Below are positions 25,793 to 34,364 of a DNA stretch of 64,000 nt, piece by piece. The notes beneath the pieces were generated by a model. The model did no database searches, had not been told where the DNA came from, and was given only the letters and a program-made list of their open reading frames with translations. Made by a program: the position numbers and the translations under genes. Position 1 is the first letter of the stretch; each line of letters opens with the position of its first letter. This DNA is from Herbaspirillum rhizosphaerae_A (lineage in GTDB: Bacteria; Pseudomonadota; Gammaproteobacteria; Burkholderiales; Burkholderiaceae_D), in NCBI RefSeq assembly GCF_046025915.1, contig NZ_JAQQFR010000003.1:1-64000 (forward strand), in the 5' to 3' direction.

Positions 25793-27292
25793 ATGAATAT
25801 TTCCCTCATCCTTATTTTCGGCACGATGCTGCTGGCCTTGTGGCTCGGCGTGCGCGCACAGCGCGGCAAGGACATGAGCCTGGAGCAGTGGACGGTGGCT
25901 GGACGCGGTTTCGGCGCCGGGCTGGTGTTTCTGCTGATGGCAGGCGAAATCTACACGACCTTCGTGTTTCTCGGCGGTAGCGGTTTTGCCTACGGCGTTG
26001 GTGGTCCGGCGTATTACATGCTGGGATTCGGCAGTCTGAGTTTCGTGCTGTCCTACTGGTTGCTGCCGCCAATCTGGCGTTTCGCCAAGACACACAACCT
26101 GCTGTCGCAGCCAGACTTCTTCGCCAAGAAATTCAACAGCCCCGCTCTCGGCATTCTGGTAGCGCTGGTGGGTGTGGTCGCGCTGATGCCTTACCTCGTC
26201 CTGCAACTCAAGGGCCTGGGGATCATCGTGAGCGTGGCGTCGTACTCCGGCTTGAGCTCGACACAGGGCGTCTGGATCGGTGCGATCGTGACCGTGATCT
26301 ACGTGATGGTTTCCGGCGTGCACGGTTCGGCATGGACGTCGGTATTGAAAGACTTCCTGGTGTTGGCGGTAGCGATCTTCCTCGGTTTGTATCTGCCGTG
26401 GCATTACTACGGCGGTATCACGCCGATGTTTGAAGCGATCGAACATGCCAAGCCTGGTTTCCTGGCCTTGCCTGCGACCGGCAAGAGCGCCGTGTGGATG
26501 ACCTCCACCGTGCTGCTGACAACGTTGGGCTTCTACATGTGGCCACATATGTTCATGGCATCCTTCACCGCCAAGAGCGCACAGAACCTGCGCCGTAATG
26601 CTTATACGCTGCCGATCTATCAGATGATGCTGTTGTTCGTGTTCTTCGTCGGTTTTGCGGCGGTCTTGCAGATTCCCAGCCTGACTGGCCCTGATATCGA
26701 TCTGGCGCTGTTCAAGATTTCGCTCGCGACCTTTGATCCATGGGTGGTCGGCATCATCGGCGCTGCCGGCGTGCTGACGGCGATTGTTCCCGGCTCAATG
26801 ATCCTGATGGCGGTATCGACACTGCTGGCCAACAACGTCTATCGCGCCTGGCGCAAATCGACAGGCAATGCGGCGGCCGACAATCAGCATATCGGACGCG
26901 TCGCCAAAATGGCCGCACCGCTGGTGATGCTGGCCGGTCTGTGGTTCACCCTGCAAGGTGGACAAACCATCGTGTCGCTGCTGCTGATGGCGTACAGCCT
27001 GGTCACGCAATTGTTCCCGGCCTTGCTGGCAAGTCTGTTGCCATCCAAGCCGGTGAGCAAGGCGGGCGCCATCGTCGGCATTCTGGTGGGTGAGGCAACC
27101 GTCGCGGTTCTGTCGATCACCAAGATGACGATCGCTGATCTGCTTCCTTTCATTCCCGATGCGCTGAAGGACACCAACGTCGGCGTCGTGGCGCTGGCGT
27201 TGAATGTGATTGCGATGGTGCTGGTCTCTGCCGTGACGCGTTCCAGCGCCAAGCAAGGAAGCGGGTCATTGCAGGCTGATTCGGTGGCATAA
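25793..27292 (+). CDS. Sodium:solute symporter (SSS family)
   Basis: 499 residues from ATG 25793, with AAGGAGAG upstream; it begins one base after the DUF3311 stop. About thirteen membrane segments. WTVAGRGFGAGLVFLLMAGE near residues 30-49 and the VVALMPYLVLQLKGLG segment are typical of the SSS group that takes monocarboxylates and related organic acids. It is predicted to bring the cluster's substrate into the cell with sodium; specificity is unknown. It is similar to the symporter at 54090. Confidence 0.88.
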   Translation: MNISLILIFGTMLLALWLGVRAQRGKDMSLEQWTVAGRGFGAGLVFLLMAGEIYTTFVFLGGSGFAYGVGGPAYYMLGFGSLSFVLSYWLLPPIWRFAKTHNLLSQPDFFAKKFNSPALGILVALVGVVALMPYLVLQLKGLGIIVSVASYSGLSSTQGVWIGAIVTVIYVMVSGVHGSAWTSVLKDFLVLAVAIFLGLYLPWHYYGGITPMFEAIEHAKPGFLALPATGKSAVWMTSTVLLTTLGFYMWPHMFMASFTAKSAQNLRRNAYTLPIYQMMLLFVFFVGFAAVLQIPSLTGPDIDLALFKISLATFDPWVVGIIGAAGVLTAIVPGSMILMAVSTLLANNVYRAWRKSTGNAAADNQHIGRVAKMAAPLVMLAGLWFTLQGGQTIVSLLLMAYSLVTQLFPALLASLLPSKPVSKAGAIVGILVGEATVAVLSITKMTIADLLPFIPDALKDTNVGVVALALNVIAMVLVSAVTRSSAKQGSGSLQADSVA

Positions 27293-27300
27293 AGTTGTAG

Positions 27301-27366
27301 CGGCGCGGCAAAAGGGAGAGGGAAGATGATCGTGAGATATCTTCTTTTTTACCGCGCCGTTTTTTC
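27301..27366 (+). terminator. Long GC-capped hairpin with T-run, possible attenuator before the amidohydrolase gene
   Basis: The outer arms CGGCGCGG (27301-27308) and CCGCGCCG (27352-27359) pair perfectly and are followed by seven Ts. An inner GAAGAT/ATCTTC pairing continues the stem. It lies between the symporter stop and the amidohydrolase start only 20 bases further, so the downstream gene must rely on read-through. Confidence 0.65.
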
Positions 27367-27386
27367 ATGATTTCAATTTCATTACC

Positions 27387-28595
27387 ATGACCTCTATTGA
27401 CGCTCCGGCTTTTTTCGACAGTCAGATGCTGCGTGCCATGATTGCCGCCAATCTGCCTTTTTTGAGCAGCTTCCGGCGTGATCTGCATCGCCATCCTGAG
27501 CTGCGTTTTGAAGAGCATCGGACTGCCGCCGCAGTGGTCGCAGAATTGCAGAACGCCGGCTATACCGTGCGCCAAGGTATGGGTGGTACCGGCGTGGCTG
27601 CCACGCTCAAGGGGCGGCGAGACGGCCCGGGAATCCTCCTGCGGGCAGACATGGACGCCTTGCCGATCCGTGAAAAGAATGTCTTCGCGCATAGCTCCAC
27701 CTGTGAAGGCCGCATGCACGCCTGCGGTCATGATGGTCACACCACGATGCTGCTGGGCGCGGCCTTGCTGATGAAGACGCTGCCGGCGCCCGAGTGCGAC
27801 GTGCATTTCGTATTTCAGCCTGGCGAAGAAGGCGGTGCCGGTGCACGCAAGATGATGGACGACGGTTTGTTCGATGAATTTCCGACGGCGGCGGTATTCG
27901 GCATGCACAACTGGCCGGACTTGCCGGTCGGTCAGTTTGGGTTGCGTGTGGGCCCGATCATGGCCGCCGGCCAGCGCTTCCGGATTACCGTCAACGGACG
28001 CGGCGCACATGCCGCGCAACCGCAACTGGGCATCGATCCGATTCCAATCGCCTGCGCCATCGTGCAACAGTTTCAGACACTGATTGCGCGACACAAGAGT
28101 GCGGTCGATCCCGCTGTGATCTCGGTGTGCATGTTCAATGCCGGCGAAACCGACAACGTCATCCCGGACAGCGCCGAACTGCGCGGTACGGTGCGTACCT
28201 TGTCATCGTCCCTGTTGAAGAAATTGCAAGGCGAAATGGCGCGTATCGCCGAAAGCATTGCTTCCATGCACGGCGCCAAGGCAGTTCTGGATTTCTTTCA
28301 GTACTACCCGGCAACGGTCAATACCGCAGTCGAGGCCGCTTTTTGCAAGCACGTGCTGGAGTCCTGTTTCGGTGCGGAGCAAGTAGATGGCGATGTACAG
28401 GCCAATATGACCTCGGAGGATTTCGGCTTCATGCTGGAAGAGCGCCCTGGCGCGTACATCCTCATCGGCAACGCCGCGCAGGGAAACAACCACCGGCTGC
28501 ACAACGCCCATTACGACTTCAATGACGACGTCATCGCCTATGGTGTCGAGTACTGGATACGCTTGGCGCAAAGTTACTTGCCGCGGGGTGAGTGA
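27387..28595 (+). CDS. M20D-family amidohydrolase (hippurate hydrolase / N-acyl amino-acid deacylase-like)
   Basis: A 402-residue zinc peptidase-fold amidohydrolase. RRDLHRHPELRFEEHRTA at about 30-47 is the M20D entry motif, MHACGHDGHT at about 110-119 provides metal ligands including Cys113 and His115, and PGEEGGAGARKM holds the catalytic E147/E148. The dimerisation lid follows at about 190-300. Family members cleave N-acyl amino acids (hippurate, N-acetylcysteine conjugates, indole-acyl amino acids). No good ribosome binding site is visible. It is the last gene of the cluster and sits just behind a terminator-like hairpin. Confidence 0.9.
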   Translation: MTSIDAPAFFDSQMLRAMIAANLPFLSSFRRDLHRHPELRFEEHRTAAAVVAELQNAGYTVRQGMGGTGVAATLKGRRDGPGILLRADMDALPIREKNVFAHSSTCEGRMHACGHDGHTTMLLGAALLMKTLPAPECDVHFVFQPGEEGGAGARKMMDDGLFDEFPTAAVFGMHNWPDLPVGQFGLRVGPIMAAGQRFRITVNGRGAHAAQPQLGIDPIPIACAIVQQFQTLIARHKSAVDPAVISVCMFNAGETDNVIPDSAELRGTVRTLSSSLLKKLQGEMARIAESIASMHGAKAVLDFFQYYPATVNTAVEAAFCKHVLESCFGAEQVDGDVQANMTSEDFGFMLEERPGAYILIGNAAQGNNHRLHNAHYDFNDDVIAYGVEYWIRLAQSYLPRGE

Positions 28596-28724
28596 CAGCG
28601 CCACTTGCCTGCTGTACATCGACTCTGATAGAAAATCTGTACTCTTGAGAGCACATCGTTTGGGCGTATTCTTTGACGTATAGCATGTTCGTATAGCGTC
28701 TTCATATCGTCGAGAGAACCCAAA

Positions 28725-29645
28725 ATGATTGTCCGCCCGCAGCAAAACTGGTTTCGGATGCTTCTGGTCTGGGATGGCTCTGTGTTGCCGTCCATCCTGC
28801 CGCAGATGGCGCTGATGACAATTGTGTCGACGCTTGCAGTGGTCACGAAGGGGAGTGTGCTCGGCGAAAAGTTGCCGCTCAATATCGCTTCTTTCACCCT
28901 GTTAGGGCTGGCGCTGGCGATCTTCCTCGCGTTCAGAAACAACGCCAGCTACGAGCGCTTTTGGGAGGCGCGCAAGATGTGGGGGCAGTCGTTGATTTCT
29001 GCGCGCACGTTGACATCGCAGGCGCAGCGCTACGGCAATCCAGGCGTCGGTGAGTTTGATCAGATGCTGTTTGAAAATCGTCTGATCGCCTTCGTGTACG
29101 CATTGAAACATCAGTTGCGCCACAGTGCCTGGAATGACGACCTCGGTCGTCTGCTGTCCGGCGAGGATCTGGCAAAGTGCGGGCAGGTGCAATACCGCCC
29201 CGTGATGCTGCTGGACAGATTGCGCGACATGATCGCGGTGGCGCATCGCACTGGCCACCTGTGCAGCGAACAGTTGTGGATGCTGGACAATCAGCTCAAC
29301 GAACTCAGCGTCATCCTCGGCGCCTGCGAGCGCATCGCGTCGACGCCGATTCCCTATCCATATAGCGTGCTGCTGCACCGAACCGTGTACGTGTACTGCC
29401 TGCTACTCCCGTTCGGGCTGGTTGACACGATCGGTATTGCAACCCCGGTCATTTCGGTTTTTGTGTCGTACACTTTCCTGGCGCTGGAAGCGATCGTCAG
29501 TGAGATCTCGGAGCCCTTTGGTATTGCACCCAATTGTCTTGCGCTGGACGCCATCGCGACCGAGATCGAACGCACGGTGCTGGAACTGGGCGGCCGGGAA
29601 ATGCCTCCTGCTGCTGCGGTAGACAAGAAATTTCAGCTCAGTTGA
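28725..29645 (+). CDS. Bestrophin-family membrane protein (UPF0187)
   Basis: 306 residues resembling the YneE/bestrophin family of pentameric anion channels. Early hydrophobic segments (about 25-45 and 50-70), then the AIFLAFRNNASYERFWEARKMWG signature near 65-85, and paired C-terminal membrane segments (about 215-260) with the conserved LPFGLVD and EISEPFG motifs. Bacterial members may conduct ions across the inner membrane; physiology is poorly known. It overlaps the convergent mug gene by 8 bases. It stands apart from the catabolic cluster. Confidence 0.85.
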   Translation: MIVRPQQNWFRMLLVWDGSVLPSILPQMALMTIVSTLAVVTKGSVLGEKLPLNIASFTLLGLALAIFLAFRNNASYERFWEARKMWGQSLISARTLTSQAQRYGNPGVGEFDQMLFENRLIAFVYALKHQLRHSAWNDDLGRLLSGEDLAKCGQVQYRPVMLLDRLRDMIAVAHRTGHLCSEQLWMLDNQLNELSVILGACERIASTPIPYPYSVLLHRTVYVYCLLLPFGLVDTIGIATPVISVFVSYTFLALEAIVSEISEPFGIAPNCLALDAIATEIERTVLELGGREMPPAAAVDKKFQLS

Positions 29646-30174
29646 TCGGCCGATATGTCGATATGGCGCGACGTAGTTCCTCATAAGCCTGCACCAGATC
29701 GTCCAGGCTGAATCCACGGTTCAATCCGCTTGGATTCGGCAAAAGCCACACCATCGCACCTCCAAAAAGTTCTGCCTGTTTTCCCCAGGCGACCTTTGGG
29801 TTTCCTGAAATAACCTGATAGGCAGGCTTGCCTAAAAACGCTACACATCTGGGTTTCAGCCGCTCAATTTTTTCGCGTAACGTTGCCGAAGAAGAAATAA
29901 ACTCGTCCCGTAGCAACTCATCAGCGCGTGCGGTCGGGCGTTCAACCACCGTCGTCAGGCCACAGCGATGCTCAAGTATCTTGCGGTCGTCGAGCGGATC
30001 GATGAGTGACGGCGTGAAGCCCGACAGATGCATGGTTTTCCAGAAGCGATTGCTTCTTCCCATGAAATGGTGGCCGGTTTCTGCGGCACGCATTCCCGGA
30101 TTGATGCCGCAGAAGATGACGTCAAGCCCGGGGGCAAGGATATCGGGAAGAGTAGGCTCAACAAGTGACGTCAT
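29638..30174 (-). CDS. mug: G/U mismatch-specific uracil-DNA glycosylase
   Basis: A 178-residue single-domain uracil-DNA glycosylase of the Mug/TDG family. VIFCGINPGMRAAETGHHF (about 19-37) contains the GINPG active-site motif and WLLPNPSGLNR near 145-155 the second motif that wedges into the minor groove. It removes uracil and ethenocytosine opposite guanine. It follows rng by 19 bases on the same strand and is probably the last gene of the hemF operon. Confidence 0.92.
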   Translation of the reverse strand: MTSLVEPTLPDILAPGLDVIFCGINPGMRAAETGHHFMGRSNRFWKTMHLSGFTPSLIDPLDDRKILEHRCGLTTVVERPTARADELLRDEFISSSATLREKIERLKPRCVAFLGKPAYQVISGNPKVAWGKQAELFGGAMVWLLPNPSGLNRGFSLDDLVQAYEELRRAISTYRPIN

Positions 30175-30193
30175 GTACGGCGCAGCGGGCGGG

Positions 30194-31675
30194 TCACATC
30201 AAAATAATGTCGTATTGCTCTTGCTGATAATCCGTCTGCACCTGCAATGAAATCGGTTTCTTGATGAAGTCGCCGAGCATCGCCAGATGCTGGGATTCTT
30301 CTTCCAGGAACATGTCCACCACCACTTGTGACGCCAGGATGCGGAATTCGCGCGGGTTGAATTGTTTTGCTTCGCGCAGGACTTCACGCAGGATTTCGTA
30401 GCAGACCGTGCGCGAAGTTTTGACCTGGCCTTTGCCTTTGCAAGCCGGGCAGGTTTCGCACAGGATATGTGCCAGCGATTCGCGCGTGCGCTTGCGCGTC
30501 ATTTCCACCAGACCTAGCGTCGAGAAATGGGAAACCGAGATCTTGGTGCGATCACGCTGTAGCGCTTTATTCAATTCAGAGAGCACGGCGGCGCGGTGCT
30601 CAAGGTTTTCCATGTCGATGAAATCGAGGATGATGATGCCGCCCAGATTGCGCAGGCGTAGTTGGCGTGCGATGGCGTGTGCCGCTTCCAGATTGGTCTT
30701 GAAGATGGTGTCGTCGAAGTTGCGGCCGTTGACGAAACTGCCGGTGTTGACGTCGATGGTGGTCATCGCTTCGGTCTGGTCGACGATCAGATAACCACCG
30801 GACTTCAGATCGACGCGGCGGCCGAGCGCGCGTTCGATTTCTTCCTCCACGCCGTACAGATCAAACAGCGGACGCTCGCCGCGATAGTGCATCAGCTTGG
30901 GCAGTACCGATGGGGTATAGAGCGTGCCGAACTCCTGCAGCATCTGGAAGTTCTCGCGCGAGTCGACCTGGATGTTGGAGGTGTCATCGCTGACGAAGTC
31001 GCGCAATACGCGCTGTGCCAGGCTCAGATCCTGATACATCAGCGTGGCTGCGGGTTTGGTCTTGGTTTGCGTAACGATACTGGCCCAGGTCTTGCGCAAA
31101 TATTCGACGTCCATCTGCAGGTCGGTATCGGAGGCATCTTCGGCCATGGTGCGGATGATGAAACCGCCTTTTTCTTCCGGCGGCAGCAGGCTCTGGACTT
31201 TGCTGCGCAGCAGTTCACGCTCGGCTTCGTTTTCGATACGCTGCGAGATGCCGATGTGTTTGTCCTGCGGCAGATAGACCAGCATGCGGCCGGCAATGGA
31301 AATCTGTGTCGACAGGCGGGCGCCCTTGGTGCCGATCGGGTCTTTGATGACTTGTACGGTGATGGTCTGGCCGTCGAAGAGCAGTTTTTCAATCGGGATT
31401 TGCGGCACACTCTGACCGTGCTGGCCGTGCTGTCCATCATGCGGTTTGGCTTCCCAGATATCGGCGACGTGCAGGAAGGCCGCGCGTTCGAGACCGATAT
31501 CGATGAAGGCCGATTGCATGCCCGGCAGGACGCGTACGACCTTGCCGAGATAGATATTGCCGGCGAGGCCGCGCGAGAGTGTGCGTTCGATGTGCAGTTC
31601 TTGCACCGCGCCTTGCAGGATCAGCGCGACGCGCGTCTCCTGCGGCGTGATGTTGATCAGGATGTCTTCGTTCAT
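30194..31675 (-). CDS. rng: Ribonuclease G
   Basis: A 493-residue RNase E/G catalytic protein without the long RNase E tail, hence RNase G, which matures the 5' end of 16S rRNA and cleaves some mRNAs. The S1 domain lies at about 38-125 (GNIYLGKVVRVLPGMQSAFIDI spans its start). DQTEAMTTIDVNTG carries the catalytic metal ligands, IILDFIDM the second aspartate, and CETCPACKGKG the zinc-link cysteines that join the dimer. It follows maf by 55 bases. Confidence 0.95.
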   Translation of the reverse strand: MNEDILINITPQETRVALILQGAVQELHIERTLSRGLAGNIYLGKVVRVLPGMQSAFIDIGLERAAFLHVADIWEAKPHDGQHGQHGQSVPQIPIEKLLFDGQTITVQVIKDPIGTKGARLSTQISIAGRMLVYLPQDKHIGISQRIENEAERELLRSKVQSLLPPEEKGGFIIRTMAEDASDTDLQMDVEYLRKTWASIVTQTKTKPAATLMYQDLSLAQRVLRDFVSDDTSNIQVDSRENFQMLQEFGTLYTPSVLPKLMHYRGERPLFDLYGVEEEIERALGRRVDLKSGGYLIVDQTEAMTTIDVNTGSFVNGRNFDDTIFKTNLEAAHAIARQLRLRNLGGIIILDFIDMENLEHRAAVLSELNKALQRDRTKISVSHFSTLGLVEMTRKRTRESLAHILCETCPACKGKGQVKTSRTVCYEILREVLREAKQFNPREFRILASQVVVDMFLEEESQHLAMLGDFIKKPISLQVQTDYQQEQYDIILM

Positions 31676-31730
31676 GGTCTGGTGACCCTAAAATGTGAAT
31701 TCTTGGAAGTGCGGGCCGCGATCAACGTGA

Positions 31731-32348
31731 TCACAGCGTGGCCGGCGGCAGGATGCGCAGGCCGGCGTTTTGCAGCAGTTGTGCCGTTTCGAACAGAGGC
31801 AGGCCCATGATGCCGGAATGGCTGCCGGCGATGTCCTTGATAAAAATCGATGCCAACCCCTGAATGCCGTAGCCGCCGGCCTTGTCGTAAGGCTCTTGCG
31901 TGGAACAGTAGGCGCGGATCATGTCGTCGGTCAGGGTCTCAAAGGCGACGTCGGAATATTGCGTGATCTGCCACATCTGTTCCTGGAACGCGACGGCGAT
32001 GCTGGTGAGCACCTGATGCGTGCGGCCGGACAGACGTGTGATCATCTCGACGGCTTCTTTCATGTCTGCCGGTTTGCCGAGGATCAGGTCGTCGATGACG
32101 ACCGTGGTGTCGGCCGCGAGGATGGGGCGCATCGGCAATTGCCGGTACAGCATGGTCTGGCGCGCGCTCATGAGTTTGTCGCGCGTGACGCGGGCAACAT
32201 AGGCCGCCGGTTTTTCGTCGGGAAGAACTTGCTCGTCGACTTCTTTGTCGTTGAGCAGCAGTTCGAAGTCGATGCCGATCTGGCGCAGCAGTTCGCGCCG
32301 GCGCGGACTTTTGGAGGCGAGGTAGATTTTTTTGTCAGCAAGTTTCAT
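31731..32348 (-). CDS. maf: Maf/YceF family nucleoside-triphosphate pyrophosphatase
   Basis: 205 residues from ATG 32348, chosen because MKLADKKIYLASKSPRRREL is the canonical N-terminus; an in-frame extension to 32654 runs into rlmH and is arginine-rich nonsense. The motif SKSPRRRELL binds phosphate, and DTTVVIDD with GKP is the second conserved loop. Maf proteins hydrolyse non-canonical or specific NTPs to monophosphates and affect septation. It is in the hemF-nadD-rsfS-rlmH-maf-rng run, with a 107-base gap to rlmH. Confidence 0.93.
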   Translation of the reverse strand: MKLADKKIYLASKSPRRRELLRQIGIDFELLLNDKEVDEQVLPDEKPAAYVARVTRDKLMSARQTMLYRQLPMRPILAADTTVVIDDLILGKPADMKEAVEMITRLSGRTHQVLTSIAVAFQEQMWQITQYSDVAFETLTDDMIRAYCSTQEPYDKAGGYGIQGLASIFIKDIAGSHSGIMGLPLFETAQLLQNAGLRILPPATL

Positions 32349-32455
32349 GAAGCAACACTTCTCAGTATTTATCCGTACATCGCTGCGGTGTCTTCCTCTG
32401 CGACGATGTGCTTGCTTGTTTTCTTTCCGTTCCTGGTCTGTTACACCTTCGATCC

Positions 32456-32926
32456 TTATACGCGGTGATAAGGATGATTCTGCGTAATCGACCAGGCGCG
32501 GTATAACTGTTCTGCCAGCAGCACGCGCACCATGCCGTGCGGCAGCGTCAGGCTGGAAATGCGTACCAGCATGTCGGCATTGGCTTTGATGCCGGGATCG
32601 AGTCCGTCGGCGCCGCCGATCACGAAGGCGACGTCGCGGCCGTCCTGTTGCCATTGCGTCAGCAACTGCGATAACTTTACTGAAGTGATGTCCTTGCCGT
32701 GCTCGTCCAGTGCGATGATGCGCGCACCTTTCGGCAGGGCCGCTTCGATCTTGCTGCGTTCCTGCGACATCACGGTTTCTGCGGTCCTGCTGCCGGAGCG
32801 TTCGATCGGTTTAATTTCTTTCAACAGAACCCGGCACTCGGCCGGCATTCTCTTGGTGTATTCGTTAAATCCCGATTCGATCCATCCCGGCATTTTGTGG
32901 CCGACGGCGGTAATGATGAGCTGCAT
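32456..32926 (-). CDS. rlmH: 23S rRNA (pseudouridine1915-N3)-methyltransferase RlmH
   Basis: A 156-residue SPOUT-fold methyltransferase. KMPGWIESGFNEYTKRMP opens the family domain, FVIGGADGL is the SAM-binding knot loop and SSLTLPHGMVRVLLAEQLYRA the C-terminal trefoil signature. It modifies helix 69 of 23S rRNA in assembled ribosomes. It is encoded 17 bases after rsfS, the widespread arrangement. Confidence 0.96.
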   Translation of the reverse strand: MQLIITAVGHKMPGWIESGFNEYTKRMPAECRVLLKEIKPIERSGSRTAETVMSQERSKIEAALPKGARIIALDEHGKDITSVKLSQLLTQWQQDGRDVAFVIGGADGLDPGIKANADMLVRISSLTLPHGMVRVLLAEQLYRAWSITQNHPYHRV

Positions 32927-32943
32927 GGCTCACACGACCGGCA

Positions 32944-33681
32944 TCAGGCCTTGGCTTTTGGACGTGCCGGGCGCTTGGCTGCAGCTGCTTTTTTCGATGC
33001 AACGGCGCTCTTTGGCGTGGCGACCTTGACGGTTTTGCCGACTGCTTTTGACGCTGGTGCTTTACGCTTGGTAGCTGTACCAGTGCCGGCAGCAGCCTTG
33101 GTCTTGGCTGCGCTGAGCGTGGTCGATGCGCGTGGAGCACGCGTCGTCTTCGGCGCCGGCTTGGCTTCAGTCGTTGCCGCAGTGGCGCGCGGCTTGCGTG
33201 CCGGCTTCTTCGGTGTTTCGTCGTCGTCGATTGCCTGGCTGGCTTCAACCGCCTCGGCTTGTTCGCGGGTGCGGCGGATCTTGGTCGGTTTTTCGTCTTC
33301 GGCAGCTTTCTTGGCGGCGGCGGTGGACGCCACGCGCTTGGCTGCGCCCATCTTCACTTCCTTGTCGCCCCAGATTTCTTCCAGACGATAGTAGGCGCGG
33401 ATGGCTGGTTGCATGATGTGGACGATCATGTCGCCCAAGTCAACCAGTACCCATTCGCCGGTGTCTTCGCCTTCGACGCTGACGACATGGCCGCCTTTGG
33501 CCTTGACCTTGTCGCGCACGGATGCGGCCAATGCCTTGGTCTGACGGTTCGATGTACCGGAGGCAATCGCCACGCGGTCGAACAGGCTGGTCAGGTGAGT
33601 GGTGTCATAGATCTTGATGTCTTGAGCTTTGACGTCTTCCAGCGCGTCGACGACGGCGGTTTGCAGTTTTTTGATGTCCAT
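32944..33681 (-). CDS. rsfS: Ribosomal silencing factor RsfS with long basic C-terminal tail
   Basis: 245 residues, about twice the usual RsfS length. Residues 1-115 are the canonical domain (VVDALEDVKAQDIKIYD, VIASGTSNRQ-like IASGTSNRQTKALA, and GEDTGEWVLVDLGDMIVHIM), which binds uL14 and blocks subunit joining in starvation. Residues about 130-245 are low complexity: an acidic stretch with EDEKP and DDDETP, then Ala/Lys/Pro/Thr-rich repeats ending in KRPARPKAKA, like bacterial histone H1-like tails. The ATG overlaps the nadD stop as TAATG. Confidence 0.94.
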   Translation of the reverse strand: MDIKKLQTAVVDALEDVKAQDIKIYDTTHLTSLFDRVAIASGTSNRQTKALAASVRDKVKAKGGHVVSVEGEDTGEWVLVDLGDMIVHIMQPAIRAYYRLEEIWGDKEVKMGAAKRVASTAAAKKAAEDEKPTKIRRTREQAEAVEASQAIDDDETPKKPARKPRATAATTEAKPAPKTTRAPRASTTLSAAKTKAAAGTGTATKRKAPASKAVGKTVKVATPKSAVASKKAAAAKRPARPKAKA

Positions 33682-34364
33682 TAGTTTTGATAGAGATGAT
33701 GTTGTTCGATATAGTCTAGCACCCTCGCCGGGATCAGCGACTCCGGTCTTTCGCCGCGTTGCAGCAAGGAACGGATCTCGGTCGACGAAATATCGACGTC
33801 GAGACTGGATGCCAGATAGGCTTTGCCGTGCGAGGTGGTGCGTATTTCCTTTTCAGTGCCGGCACGGCGTGTGAATTCCTGCATGACAACATCCGGCACT
33901 TGCGCGGCGTCGATGCCAAAGCCCGGGCGCGAAGCGGCGCACAGGTGGGCATAGTCGAACAGCTGTTGCCAGCCTTGCCAGGTGTCCAGATGCTGCAATT
34001 GGTCTGCACCCATCAAAAAGACGATGGAGACCTCGGGACCAAGCTCGGCCCGCAAGGCCTGCAAGGTATCGATGGTGTAAGTTGCCGTCGTGCGGCGGAT
34101 TTCCTGTTGGTCAATCACCACAGGGACGTGTTCATGGCCGAACGCCAGCTCGACCATCTCCACGCGTTGCGCCGGCGTGGCTTGCAGGCCATGCTTTTGC
34201 CATGGGTTGCCCGCAGGAATGACGCGCAGTTCATCCGGCTGCAGCAGCTCGACAAAATGATCGCCCAGCGCGACGTGGCCGTTATGGACGGGATCGAAGC
34301 TGCCACCCAGGATGGCGATGCAGCGCGAAGCTTGCATCGGAGTATCGGCCGCCACTAGATCCAT
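33681..34364 (-). CDS. nadD: Nicotinate-nucleotide adenylyltransferase
   Basis: A 227-residue nucleotidyltransferase that makes deamido-NAD from nicotinate mononucleotide. The phosphate loop ILGGSFDPVHNGHVALG includes the HxGH-type signature, LMGADQLQHLDTW is the middle motif and ISSTEIRSLL the C-terminal one. The start ATG at 34364 overlaps hemF by 10 bases; an in-frame Met nine residues later is a possible alternative. The stop overlaps the rsfS start by one base. Confidence 0.95.
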   Translation of the reverse strand: MDLVAADTPMQASRCIAILGGSFDPVHNGHVALGDHFVELLQPDELRVIPAGNPWQKHGLQATPAQRVEMVELAFGHEHVPVVIDQQEIRRTTATYTIDTLQALRAELGPEVSIVFLMGADQLQHLDTWQGWQQLFDYAHLCAASRPGFGIDAAQVPDVVMQEFTRRAGTEKEIRTTSHGKAYLASSLDVDISSTEIRSLLQRGERPESLIPARVLDYIEQHHLYQN

